Part shown: positions 20,848 through 32,760 of the stretch, one piece after another
Layout of the letters: every line of letters starts with the position of its first letter
Numbering within the stretch: the stretch's first letter is position 1
From: Craspedostauros australis
Taxonomy: Eukaryota; Bacillariophyta; Bacillariophyceae; Mastogloiales; Achnanthaceae
Assembly (NCBI GenBank): GCA_026770025.1
Contig: JAMXDE010000018.1
Location: 558,001-622,000 of the forward strand
DNA length: 64,000 bases
Direction: 5' to 3'
Made by a program: the position numbers and the translations under genes
The notes under the pieces: model-generated
Databases searched by the model: none
What the model saw: the letters and a program-made list of their open reading frames with translations, nothing else
Told to the model about the DNA's origin: nothing

Positions 20848-23800
20848 ATGAGCAGCCACCGATCGCCTCGCAGGCCTTCTGGCACGTCGGACGAGCCACC
20901 GCGCCGCCCACTCGGAGGCGGAAGTTCCCACCAACGGCGCTCCGACTTCACCGGCGGCTCCGCGTCCCTGGCCTCCGAACCATCCGGCAACTTCAGCATC
21001 AGCACGAACACCTACGACGAGCACAGCAGCTCCAACAACAACAATGGCATTAACGGCATGAACAACATGAGACGCAGCAGGAGCCGCGATCGCAGCAGCG
21101 GATCGTACCACCGCAAACCCTCCGTGACGGAGTACAGCACGCACAGCTCTCCCGGCAACGCCTACTTCGGCCGCCGGCCACAGCGCCGCGAGGAGCCGGT
21201 CGACGACGATGGCGCTGAAGAGGACTCCCTCAGCGGCCGCCGCCCCAGCCTCACCAGCAACCTGGACGACGAGACCTCCAGCATCCTGCGCCAGATGGTG
21301 GAGACGCAGAACGCGCTCGCCCACAACCTGCAGACCGGGTCCGAGGATGAGGACGACATGATGGGAGGTGGCGGCCCAGGCTCCTACCACAGCCGCACGG
21401 GCTCCTACCACAGCAGGACCAACAACTCTGTGCGCAGCCGATCCAACTCCATCCACAGCAAGGGACCGGACCTCGCGGCTCTGCCCACCATGAACATGCC
21501 CTCCATGTCCCCCACCATCGCCTCCGACGACCAGCTGCAGCAGCTCTCCATGCAGAACCAGGCCCTCATGGAGCACATCAAGCAGCTGCAGGACAACATG
21601 CCTGGCGCGGCACCACCGCCGCCTGCCTTGCGCGCATCGGTCTCCGCACCGCACACGAGCCCACGCGGAGCCCCCAACTCACCCTACGGACCACCCAAAT
21701 CGCCGCGCAACGATGGATTCGCCCTCGTGCCGCCACCACCGCTCGGCGACGCGGCCTCCGTGGGCAGCAACCACTCTCGTTCCAAGCCCAACACCTTCCA
21801 GGTCCCGCTCTCCGCTCCCCAGGGACGCCGGCCAACGTTCGGCAGCACCCTGCGCGGACCCCAGAGGACCAGCAGCCTGGTAGACAACATGGACACGCCT
21901 CTCTCCGCTCCGCAGGGAGCGCGACGCAAGTTCAACCCCGCCAACTTCGGATCGGATTCTGCTCCTCGCAGAGTGCAGAGTCTGCACGGCCGCTCCGTGG
22001 ATCCTCCCTTCGTGGCACCACCGCCGATGGCCGACATGGACCGTACGGTCCGATCCGTGCCAGCGGTTGCGAGGCGACAGGCCAGCCTCGGTCCGCCCCT
22101 GAACAGGTCCCTGCATGGCCGATCCATGCACTCGCGCGGCAGCAACCACGAACCCGCGCGCAAGATGTCGTTGCACAGCCGACGCAGCGCGGCCGCGGAC
22201 GATGCAGATGGCATGAGCCAGCACATTCCGCAAAGCATCGTCGTCAATGCCGAGAACAACGGCACCACGCCTGCCGATGGCGCCATGTACGATGATCGTT
22301 CTCTCCTCAGCGGCGACGATTCTCGCGGATCGTCCCTGCTGTCGCGTCACGACCGATCGTTAGCTGCGGCCCGCGGTGGAACCTACCATCCACGCCAGAG
22401 CGGCATGACGGTGGCCACCGCACAATCGGAGAACGTCAACGAGACCCCACCTGTGCCGCAGCGGCAGCGATACGCCGATCCCATCGATGACTACGAGCCA
22501 GTCGACAACCCGCCGGGTTCGCGCTTCTGGAAGTCACTCTCCGTGGCCATGACGTGCCTCATTCCGGACTGCCTCATCCCCAAGAAGAGCGCGGGAGAGA
22601 AGCTGGCATGGCGCGAGAAGGTCACCATCTGCCTCATCGTCTTCTTCGTCTCCATCGCAATCGTCGGTGGCATCGGCTTCCTCCCCATCTTCCTGTGCCG
22701 CTCATCGGAGATGTACACGCAGGCCGAAATCAACAAGCAGAGCGGCGAGGCCTGGATCACGGCCTTCGGTACCATCTACGACGTCAAGCGTTACATTGGC
22801 AAGCATCCCGGTGGCGCCGAAGGCTTCCGCAACTACCTGGGTCAGGACGTCAGCCGCTTCTTCCCACGTCCACCACCATCTGCGCTGCCCGCGTTCTGTC
22901 TCGACATCAGCAAGAACTCATCTCTGGTGGAAGACCTTTCGTGTCCAGGTCTTGAGGATGAAGAGGATTCGCTGAGCGAGACTTTCTGTCACACCAACAT
23001 CGTGGGCCGCGAAGGCGTGCACAATCTCCTCCGTGGATACAAGGAAGGAGAGTTCGTCGTCTCGCCATGGGATCTGGATGAGGATGAGAACATGAACTAC
23101 CTCCTCATTGACAAGACGATCTACGACGTCACACAGTACATTGACGGTTTGCGGTAAGTCCAACATTGTTGTTGGGATTGGCGTATTTGATGTTGTTGTT
23201 GTTGTTGTTTTGCAATCAGTGGAAAAGCGAGCCCATGCACAAATGTACGCGAACTCACACCTTGTCCCCATCCTTGCATTTACAGTGACGAAAAGACCAA
23301 AGTCTTCAGCACCGAACCCTCCCATCCAAATGCTTACCTCTTTGAGGATTTGCATAGACTCATCGTCAACTGGGTCGACAGCGATGCCACCGCCGCCTAC
23401 GACGCCGCCTTCCAGACCAACGATTTCAAGAACTGCATGGACATGATGTTCTACCATGCTCGCGTGGATGATCGTTATGACGCAGTCTGTTCCAACATCG
23501 GTGTCGCCATGTACTTCCTCCTCTTCGTCGTCACCTTCATGATGCTCATTCAGGTCTTCTGCTCTCTCCTCTACCTGGCACGTAGCCATCCGCACTTCAC
23601 GGAGGAAGATAAGAAGGCAGCCGTAATGATCATGGTGCCATGCTACAACGAAACGGACAAGGAACTCCTCAAGACCATCGACAGCGTTCTCTTGAATGAC
23701 TACCCTGAAGAGAACAAGGTTCTGACCGTTGTGGCCGACGGTGTCATCACCGGATCTGGTGCGACAGCCAGCACGCCAGAGATCTTGGGTGATATCCTCG

Positions 23801-26100
23801 GTTTCGAATTCGATTGCATGGACGAAGCGCACGAATACAAGAGTCTTGGTGAGAGTACCAGGAACTACATCTCCGTCTACGCAGGAGTGTACGAAAAGAA
23901 GATCGGCAACGGAACGCGACGCCTCAAGTACATGGTCCTCGTCAAGCAAGGATCGATGGCAGAACGTGGCACTCGTCGAGCCGGTAACAGAGGAAAGCGT
24001 GACTCTCAGCTTGCCATTGCTGGTATGCTGAACCGCCTCCACTACAACCGTGAGCCAGGTGAGCTGGACAACGTCGTGAAGCGCGAGTTGGACCGTCTTG
24101 ATATCCCACTGAAGGACATTGAGTACATGATGGCCATCGACGCCGACACCCGCGTCCATCGCATGGCCATGCAGCACATGGTCTACCACCTCGAGCGCAA
24201 CAAGACCGTCCTCGCCTGCTGCGGAGAGACCCAGGTCGACAACAAGTCGCAATCATGGGTCACCATGATGCAAGTCTTCGAGTACTTCTCGAGTCATCAC
24301 ATGAAGAAGGCCTTCGAGTCTGTGTTCGGCTGCGTCACATGTCTCCCAGGCTGTTTCACCATGTACCGACTTTTCACCGAAGACATGAACCCCTTGATCT
24401 CAGCCGACATCATCTTCCAAGAGTACTCTCGCAACGACATCGAGTCCCTTCACGAGAAGAACCTGTACGAGCTCGGAGAAGATCGTATGCTCACGACGCT
24501 GCTGTTGCAGCACTTCCCCGGAATGAAGCTGAGTTTCGTCCCAGAAGCCATCTGCTGGACGATCGTCCCACACACCTTCTCCATCTTGCTGAGTCAACGT
24601 CGTCGATGGATCAACTCCACGCTTCACAATATGTTCGAGCTGTTGAAGGTGGAGACGATGTGCGGTATCTGCTGCATTTCCATGAAGACCATCGTGATTG
24701 CAGATCTGCTCGCCACCATGATCCTTCCGGCCAGTATCGCATACCTCGGATACCTGGGATATCTCTTTGCCACTCAGCCCGAAACGATCGACACGTTCGT
24801 GTTATACTTCTACGCTGTGACGATCATCCTGATGATGCTTCCGTTCCTGATCCGTTCTCGATGGGACTACTTCTTCTGGTTCATCATGTACGTGATGTTC
24901 GGCATTCCGACATTCTACTTCATCCTTCCTCTGTATTCGTTCGTCCATATGGATGACTTCTCATGGGGTAAGACGCGCATGGTTAGCGGCGGAGATGCTC
25001 CGACGCCACCGCCAGCCGTCGTCAAGGACGGCAAGAACCCGGAGAAGGAAGACACCACCGACAAGCAGAGCTCCACCGATGGAGAAGAGAAGTCCCTCAA
25101 GGATGACAAATCCACCGATGACGAGAAGGCGTCGAAGGACAGCAAGACAGTCAAAGACGATGCGACCGCTAAGGATGAATTGTCCACCAGAGACGGCAGA
25201 ACCGTCAAGGGCGACGTATCCGTACGCGGTGACAAGCCTGCCAAGGGGGATAGATCCGTTCGTGGCAACAGTTCTGTCCGAGGCGGCAAGTCCGTCAAGG
25301 AAGATGCTTCCATCCTCGACAGAGGTGACGCCAGTGTGCACTCCAGACGCAGCACACGATCCTCGGGCACAGCGAGATCTGGCGGAACCGCACGCAGAGG
25401 AAGAACCGTGCAGGCCATCACCACTGGTACCGACTCCGGAGAAATCCTCGTCTACTTCCAGAGCACGCATTCCGAGAAGCAGCCGTTCCTGGCACCGCTC
25501 GTCAAGGCTCTGGAGGAGTCCGAAGAGCTGCGTCTCGAGTACAACATCGACGCCATCCTGACGAGGCCGAATCCAACAGACCACACCATCCCGCTTCGCG
25601 CAGACCCAAGCGACCCCGACGAGGATGAGGTTTGGTTCGTCCTCGTGCGCCGCATCAGGTCCCTGCGTGAGAACAGCCGGGCATTCCGCAAGACCTACGC
25701 CGAGTGGCTCTGCCTCCTCTTCGCGGACCTCAGCGCACGTCACAAGAAGAAGAGCTTCGCCTTCCGCTACGGCAAGGACATCACGCCGGAAGATGGCACT
25801 GGTCCGCTCGGTGATTACATCACAACGTCGGACGCCATCGCCTACATCCAGGACGTCAACGCTAACATGGCCCTGGAGTCCCTGGCTCTCGATCAAGACA
25901 CGCTCTCCCTCTACTTCGGAGAGGACCGTCTCGGTGAGGCTAAGAACGCAGTCCTCGAGGAGATGTTCGCCCAAGCGCAGGAAGAGGACGACGATGACGA
26001 AGACAGCGTCGAAGTCGATTCCTACGACAGCGGTTCCGATCAGGATCGCTGGGACGAACGCAGAGGCCAGCCCGGCAACCAGAGCCGCAGAAGGTACTGA
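20848..26100 (+). CDS. Chitin synthase 3 of the tandem array (GT2, cyt b5-like domain), two exons
   Basis: Joined exons 20848-23153 and 23286-26100 give 1706 residues. The N-terminus is Ser/Arg/Pro-rich and disordered with a Gln/Leu coil (about 227-252). Then come NPPGSRFWKSLSVAMTC, a membrane segment (590-616), a b5-like fold with HPGG (653-656), a second membrane segment, and the GT2 core with GEDR (1166-1169) and QRRRW (1206-1210), the membrane bundle and DDFSWGKTR. The linker (about 1354-1480) is a charged, degenerate repeat built on SVRGDK/TVKDD units, absent from the other two copies, and precedes the shared C-terminal domain (about 1481-1670) and an acidic, Arg-ended tail. The catalytic core is closest to the first synthase, but the start of exon 2 (TKVFSTEPSHPNAYLFEDLH) is closest to the second, a mosaic pattern. 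Role: membrane chitin polymerisation from UDP-GlcNAc. Confidence 0.93.
23154..23285 (+). other. Intron of chitin synthase 3
   Basis: 132 bp, donor GCG|GTAAGT and acceptor ATTTACAG|TG, same codon and phase as in the two upstream paralogues. It contains a GTT run. Confidence 0.93.
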
Positions 26101-29100
26101 ACAACGACGACGGCTACGGCGTCAACAACAACATGACGTATCAAGGCCTCGATCTTGGTGCTTGTCATCATTTGATGATGAGATCGCGAGCACGAAACAC
26201 AGCATCAACGCTGAACAGTGGCGATCTACATCCACCTCTCTGTACCAATACAAAATGCATACACTATGTGCTGCGTCCTTCCCCAATCGGCGGAAGAGTC
26301 GCACGAATAACACGTACCTAAAGACAAGTATCTGTTTCAAGCAACTTCCACTGTATCGGTGCCTCGCGATGATGCCAAGCTCTCTACCATGTATGGTCCA
26401 AGGTGATGCTTCGCTCCTTTGCCCAAGTGCAGGGCATTCTACTAATGCCATCAGGAAGTCCTGGATCAAGAACGCTGACCCAGCTCAATGGTACGCGACG
26501 AACGATCCACGCCAACCAAAGTCTTCACATGTCGTGGATACGCTCCAAATCTACATCCGTTGGTAGATGTGGCGTTTGTGCTGCACTGAATTAATTCATG
26601 AATATGTATATTGCCGCGAATACCAAAGTAATAGACACATAAAACGTCTGTACGGCGTCCGTATTGACACAACGGTTGCGTTCCACAAAGAGATCAGCAC
26701 ATCAAGGAAACCACACAAAAACATGGACAAAATCATCATCAACAACAAAGATCTGCCACCACAAACACAACTCCATCCTCTTTCACGAAGATCCGTTGAT
26801 GGGCATGGTTGGTCATGGAACGAAGTCGCCAATGGTGGAGCGACGATGAAAGGAGTAGAGTAGAGTGATTCATTCGTTCGACCTCGTCGCTTGACTTCAC
26901 GGTACGTCGAACAGGATAGCGTGCGTCGACTAATCTTTCAGTCGATGCGCGGCCGTGTGACTGCTCGTTGACACGATTTGTTGGAGCTGCGGAGGATGCA
27001 CATGCATGGTAACGTTTTCGGCAAGGCGAGATCTCTACACCTTGTCGGATTCCGAATTAGAGTACCATGCAAGATTGATGCTAAGAGGGCTCGCTTGGTT
27101 GTGGAAGGCAACAATCCGTTGCGGTATCTAGTGACCTAGTAAAACCCTCGCACAAGTCTTTGAAACGCATCTTCGCCACGATGGCGCGGAGCATTGCGGA
27201 ATAGGTACTCCTTTGAAGGAACGCTCACTGACTCTCTCCTGTGCCCATTTCTTTGCACATCACTAACAATGATTACGATTGCTGCGCGTTGATCTTTCTA
27301 TTCCGCAGAGTATGCCTTTGCTCGCACACTGCCCTTCCAACGGCAACCCATCATTGATGGTATCCACTGCAATGCGAGGCAAGACAATGATCAGCAGGCA
27401 GTACCAACACCAACATCGTCGATTGCATCGACAAAAACAATGCTCCAAGCATGATTGGTCGCAGGGCCGGGGAAGTGCAATGGCTTCGGCGACCAGGAGT
27501 CAGGGCAGGTCCTGTTCGTTTCATTCTTCACAACCGACCAACCAACCAACGGCGTTTCGTGAGTGCGACGCGTGATCCTGCGAAGGTGTGAAGCTCTCTG
27601 GTGTGAAGCTCCGTCACTTTACGGATGTCCTTTGAGTGATGTTGTTGCCTTTTTTGTCGTCGCCAAACGGACTGCGAGGGACAGGAACATGGCGCACGTG
27701 CACCGTGGCTCTATACTTGCTGTGTTCGTACGATTGCAGAACTTTATTCGGCTTTGCTGTTGTTCCGCATGAGAGGAAGGTTCGAGGTAGATTGAAGAGA
27801 AAGAGGACCAATGAATGGTCATGTGATTGTGTTGCGTTGTTGATGTTGCGCGTGCAAAGGAACAAGTCACGTCGTATCGCCATGTTGGTGATGATTTTAC
27901 GAGGGGCAGTTGTTGTCGTGGTGATGATCGTGGTCGTGATTGCTGATTGTGCGAGACCGATTCAATGGAATGGAATGAAATGGAGTGGTGGGCTCCCTTC
28001 GTTGCGCTGACGGGAGAAAACATCGCAACTTTCGTGTGACATCACCAACCAAGAGTCTTTCCCAATCTTGTACGGCGCATCGTGGAGTATCGAGACACCA
28101 TCTCCTCTGTTGCCGTTGCTCCTGGTCGCTCTCCAATTGCCGACCAAAATACATAGCGTAGCTAACGTATGAACATCACGCAACAAGATGATCGCTGCGA
28201 CGAGCCACCGTTCGATCAATACTCGAGCACGCTCTTCATGCGTCGGAGTAGACCGGACACGACCTCCCTTTTGCTCGACTCCATGCCGCATTCACCAGTT
28301 GCTACATGCCAGCGTTGAAGCTCCATCTCCGTGCGTGCCCATGTAACATGGGCAGAATACAAGCTATGACAAGGAGGCCACACAGCAACACTGTAGCAAC
28401 ACAAAGTTCGTCGGCTGAGTTTCCATCACGATGCTGCGGATAGATCAATGGAGATAATAGAATCATGAATGGATGGATGGATGGAGTGTAATAGTAATAG
28501 AATAGAATACTCCGCGTCAAAGTAAATAATAAAGTACTCTATTCAGAGGAGTGGTTGGGATGTTCCATGCGGAGAGATCCAACAATGCCGACGCTTTTCT
28601 TGTTCCAATTTTTCTCCCTACACGTTTGGATCACCGGCATGTGCGGATAATGCGTTGGGAGTCATTTGGACGACAATCACATGGTGCACCCAGAGGAGAA
28701 CACAACTGCGGCGCGGTGTTGGTTAAATAGTTTCACGTGGACTACGAGTAGAAGCGCGATGTTGACAGTTTGACGCCAACGGCAGCGAAGAGAGGCGTTG
28801 AGGTCGGACGAATAACAGCGACGCGTAATTGCGCGGCAGAGTGTGAACGCAGAGGTAGTATTCTTGCTGAACGGCATCCCTGCGCAGGAAAAGCGACACT
28901 GTCCTCCACATTAATCGTTGCACATGGTGACGGCGAGGAAACGAGGAGGAACTATCGCAAAATCGTCGATAACCCCATTCAAAACAACAGACAAGAAGAG
29001 AGGCAGAGACCAAGACACTCAAACAGTGACACAAGGGGGAAGTCAACAGGGAAACGAGAAGCACAGCGACAGTGTCAACAGTGAAGGAAGGAAGAGGAGG

Positions 29101-29678
29101 CTTGGTTGTCAATGGGCAGAAGCGCGCGCAACTTGAGAGAGAGAAGGATTGGCAAACAACAGAAAGACTCGGCCAGGACAACGAAGCACAAAAGGCGGGC
29201 CAGCTGAGTTCGGAGCAACGTGACAAAACCGAAACCGTCGCAAAGGCACTCTCCCTTGCGTCAATCATATCATAGCATACTTGCAGAGAGGACTGAGCGC
29301 AGAGCAGATAGCTTCCATAGAGTAGTTGTATTATACGATCTCCTCCTTTCGCACCTGCCGCTGCAACGACTCGAGGTGGCGAAGCAGTGAGGTGTTGGTG
29401 TCACTCTTGGTTTGACAAGAGAGCGAGGGTTGTTGGGACACACACCGCCATACCGAGATTAGCACTATACTCTGCTCAAGAGTGTGACAAGACAGGCGCC
29501 TTTTCGACTCCATCGCATCATTAGCATCAGTCACAACAGCAGCAGCAGTCGGTGTGGCGGATGCAGAGCAAGAAGAGGTGACAGTTCATCGCCAAAGAGA
29601 CGAGAGAACGCAGCAAGAGCAAGCAAGCAAGAACCATCAACAGGACCAAAGTAACAACAAGCACTCAATCATAACACC
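26101..29678. other. Long intergenic spacer
   Basis: 3.6 kb in which I see no supported gene. Open frames up to about 180 codons occur on both strands but are low in recognisable composition and have no motifs. An AT-rich zone with TGGA repeats (28470-28490) and AATAGAATAG runs (28490-28550) may mark an untranscribed boundary. The last few hundred bases are CA/AG-rich and likely the leader of the next gene. Confidence 0.6.
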
Positions 29679-32360
29679 ATGAACAAGAACGACACAGCAT
29701 CCGTGGAGGTGGTGAAGCCGAAGAAGAAGCTGATGCAGACGTTGGTGGAGGGCATCGCCTCCAAGCTCTCGCTGCACGCCAGCGTGAGCGGCCCCCTGGG
29801 CATCAAGAAGTCCACCAGCTCCGGCAGCCTCGAGGACGATCAGTACGGCCTCATGATGAGCATCGCCAGCTTCAACTTCGATGCCAACGACAGCACGGAC
29901 GGCGGCAGCGCCATCGACAGCGTCGGCGACAGGGAGATCAACCTCAACGACGAATCGGACGGCGGCGAGACCAAGGACGACGACCGATCGCGCGCCATCG
30001 GGAGCAGGAGCGCCCACGACGATCACAAGCACCACGACGACACGCCGGTGCGCAGCAACGCCCGCAGCCGCAGCCAAGGTCCGCCCAGAATGAGAGGTCG
30101 CGGCAGATCGAGAGACCGCGAGGACTCCGATGACGACATTGACGACAGCGCGCGCATCAACAGCAACAAGATGTCGGAGAACCGCTTCCGCAAGATCTCC
30201 CTGCGCTCCCTCTCCATCGGCCGACGCCGCAACCGCCGCAAGAAGAAGAAGGGCGAAGACGATGACGACGACCTGGGTTCCATCGCGGCGTCCGTGGCCA
30301 TCGTCGAACCGCGCGTGCCTCCGCCCAACACGCCGCAGCGCAGTCTCAGCGCCGGGAATCTCGACGTGCAGTTGGATTCCGATGACGACGAGGAGGAGGA
30401 GGAGTCGAAGCGCGACAACATCCACGCCATCAGCGGCCACGCCAAGATGGCGCGCGCCATCGGAGATCTGCTAGGCAAGAAACGACCCGCTTTGGCCAGG
30501 CCCGCGGCGTTGCGGCGGTGCAAGAGCGGAGGCATTCAGTCCATGACGCGCAGTAAGTCAGCAAGGCCCGGTGTGCAGCGATCGCAAGGACGTCGGGGTT
30601 CGTTTGAGGCGTCCGTCCCCAACGACGAGACGAACGACGCATCTGTGCCGAAGACGGCGCGCAACAACCCCGTTCGCGAGGCCGGTTCCGATGAGGATGA
30701 TGACATTGTCGACTCGGACAGCAGCTCGCGGCAGGAACGATCGAGCAACCGGCCTTCCAGGCGCGGGCGCAAGGAGGACTTCATGCATCCCGGCAGCACC
30801 GATGGAGGCAGCACCAAGAGCGATCATCACAGTCACAGCAACGCTCACAGCAAGAGCCAGAGCAACATTCAGACTCACAGCCATATCCAGAAGCCACACA
30901 GCACCAGCAACTTCATCAGAAAGACCAGCGATAGCAGCAGTGCGAGCGTCAGCGCTAGTGCCAGTGCTAGTGCTAGTGCGAATGGTGGAAGCAGCAGCAG
31001 TAGTAAGAAGAAACAGCAGCCATCAACACAGCAACAACCAACAGCACGGTCCAAGAACAACGCCAGACAAGCCAACAGGAGAGCTTCAGGCGCCACCATC
31101 ACTAGCAACCACGGAAGCGGCACCAACATCGCCTTCGACGAATCGATCATCTCCATCATGAACAACGACACCGACGAACGTGAAGGCGAAAGCCAGAGCG
31201 AACGCATCGCCAAGTCAGAATCGACGATCAGCACAGTGGCATCCACCATCACCAGCGGAAGCACCAGCAACCGCAGCACCGCGCGCACCCAACCATACAT
31301 CAACGACCTAGGCAAGCTATCCACGCACAGCACGGAGTACTTCACGTCCATGTCACCCTTCAACTGTCCGCAGCTTGAAATACCCTCCAATCCAAACCAG
31401 AAGGAGATCGCCGTCTCCAACCACAGAATCGCGTCCGCCTCCAGGTCACAATCCATGCGCTTGGTGCAGCCGGATGCCACCGACATCCCCAAGCAATCGA
31501 TCAATTCCAGCAGCAGCAAGAGCACCAAAAGCAGCAAGCACAGATCGACTCGCAACATCACCAACGTCACGGAGGTGGACGACGAGACCTGCGACATCGA
31601 GGTGCCCTTGCGCGGTGAAGGCAAAGCCGTCACGCTAGACGCCAAGCACAACCTCACTTCGCCAGTCCAATCCAACAAGTCCAGATCCTCCGTGCCTTCG
31701 CCCAGACCGCAGAACCGCGCCAGATACAATCGAGGTCGTTCCGGCAGCCGTGGACCGCGGGACGACGGCCGCAGCAAATCGCGCGATAAGGACGGCACGC
31801 GTCAGCGACGCCATCGCACGCGCAGCGGAAGCCGGGAGCGCATCCCGCGTGGCACGACAAACGGCGCCAACCGACGGTCCAGCAAGTCGTCGTCCAAGAA
31901 GCTCAGCAAACCGCCCGCCTCGCCAAGAGCAGACGTCATCGGGACGCCCAGCAAGAATGGCAGCGATAGGCAATACCTGGCGGTACCGCCACTTTCCAAA
32001 ACGAAGTCTTCAGGAACGACGAGCAAACCGCAAACGCAGCTACAGGATCAGCAACAGTTGAGGCAGAAGCCAAGGCCGATGCAATCGCCGCTGACGTCGC
32101 CGATAGGTGGTAACAGGCTCATCGGCATCGACGACTCCATGTCCAACCAGGACAACATCATCCGGTTGCTTCAGCATGCGGTGGACCAGAGCAAGGCGAG
32201 GGCCAACAGGACGCGCCAAGTCTTGCAGGGGTACCGTGCGGAGATCCGTCTGCTGCGCAATCGCAGAGCCTTGGCGGAGCACGAACGTGAGCATCAGTGG
32301 TCGTCATTGAAGCGCCACAAGGTGCAGCTGGAACGCGTGTCGGCGAATAAGAAAGGCTGA
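29679..32360 (+). CDS. Disordered Ser/Arg/Asp-rich protein with C-terminal coiled coil, function unknown
   Basis: An 893-residue intronless frame. I do not recognise a family. The first 65 residues are the best ordered part (VVKPKKKLMQTLVEGIASKL, then SLEDDQYGLMMSIASF). The middle is strongly biased: acidic DDDD runs, RSRS/RGRSRDRE stretches, Ser/Ala runs such as SASASASASA (about 423-432) and Gln runs. The last 75 residues (about 818-893) form a charged helix with heptad spacing (NIIRLLQHAVDQSKARANRTRQ... ), a likely coiled coil. The long open frame, acidic/basic alternation and GC-rich third positions support a real gene. Arg-Ser stretches could suggest an RNA-linked or scaffold role, but that is a guess. 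Confidence 0.75.
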   Translation: MNKNDTASVEVVKPKKKLMQTLVEGIASKLSLHASVSGPLGIKKSTSSGSLEDDQYGLMMSIASFNFDANDSTDGGSAIDSVGDREINLNDESDGGETKDDDRSRAIGSRSAHDDHKHHDDTPVRSNARSRSQGPPRMRGRGRSRDREDSDDDIDDSARINSNKMSENRFRKISLRSLSIGRRRNRRKKKKGEDDDDDLGSIAASVAIVEPRVPPPNTPQRSLSAGNLDVQLDSDDDEEEEESKRDNIHAISGHAKMARAIGDLLGKKRPALARPAALRRCKSGGIQSMTRSKSARPGVQRSQGRRGSFEASVPNDETNDASVPKTARNNPVREAGSDEDDDIVDSDSSSRQERSSNRPSRRGRKEDFMHPGSTDGGSTKSDHHSHSNAHSKSQSNIQTHSHIQKPHSTSNFIRKTSDSSSASVSASASASASANGGSSSSSKKKQQPSTQQQPTARSKNNARQANRRASGATITSNHGSGTNIAFDESIISIMNNDTDEREGESQSERIAKSESTISTVASTITSGSTSNRSTARTQPYINDLGKLSTHSTEYFTSMSPFNCPQLEIPSNPNQKEIAVSNHRIASASRSQSMRLVQPDATDIPKQSINSSSSKSTKSSKHRSTRNITNVTEVDDETCDIEVPLRGEGKAVTLDAKHNLTSPVQSNKSRSSVPSPRPQNRARYNRGRSGSRGPRDDGRSKSRDKDGTRQRRHRTRSGSRERIPRGTTNGANRRSSKSSSKKLSKPPASPRADVIGTPSKNGSDRQYLAVPPLSKTKSSGTTSKPQTQLQDQQQLRQKPRPMQSPLTSPIGGNRLIGIDDSMSNQDNIIRLLQHAVDQSKARANRTRQVLQGYRAEIRLLRNRRALAEHEREHQWSSLKRHKVQLERVSANKKG

Positions 32361-32672
32361 GCAGGGGGGCAGGGGAATGGGACGCAGCGTAGGCAAAGTC
32401 AAACAATTTTTAGTTTTTCATTTCAAGCATGCATGGAGGAGGAGCGGATTCTATGAGAGTAGAGAATGGTGCAGTATGGTTGATGCAATGCTCCCAGGAT
32501 GTACATATGCATACATTCATGGGCGAGCACCATAGCGGAGTAGATGAAGACAGCCAGAGCAGGCAGACAGCCGCTTCTTGGGAACACAACGCAGCCTCAA
32601 ACATCCATTCCGCCGTTCAAGCTGCATCTGGAACATTAAAAACGCAAGGTTTCGACCAATTGTGTCAACTGT
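32361..32672. other. Spacer before tRNA-Leu
   Basis: About 310 bp, 3' flank of the preceding gene. Nothing further seen. Confidence 0.5.
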
Positions 32673-32752
32673 GATGCTATGGCCGAGTGGTCTAAGGCGG
32701 TGGTTTTAGGCACCATTCTTAATTGGCGTGGGTTCAAATCCCACTGGCATCA
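32673..32752 (+). tRNA. tRNA-Leu(UAG)
   Basis: All arms fold. Acceptor GATGCTA pairs with TGGCATC (one G-U). The D arm GCC...GGC lies inside the box A sequence TGGCCGAGTGG. The anticodon stem GTGGT/ACCAT holds loop TTTAGGC with anticodon TAG. A variable region follows, then T arm GTGGG/CCCAC with loop TTCAAAT, giving box B GGTTCAAATCC, and discriminator A. There is no intron. It decodes CUA and related CUN leucine codons. The next bases are CCA then CTTTT: a T run that can stop RNA polymerase III, preceded by what looks like an encoded CCA. Confidence 0.95.
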
Positions 32753-32756
32753 CCAC

Positions 32757-32760
32757 TTTT
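32757..32760 (+). terminator. RNA polymerase III T-run terminator
   Basis: TTTT begins 5 bp after the discriminator base of the tRNA. Confidence 0.7.

Noticed and set aside
6656-26100. Class V chitin synthase with a myosin motor
   Set aside because: No P-loop or other myosin motif is visible in the N-terminal parts, which are disordered and Ser-rich.
28723-29268. 181-codon minus-strand frame
   Set aside because: Low-complexity Ser/Leu/Cys translation of a GA-rich stretch, with overlapping frames on the other strand and no family resemblance.
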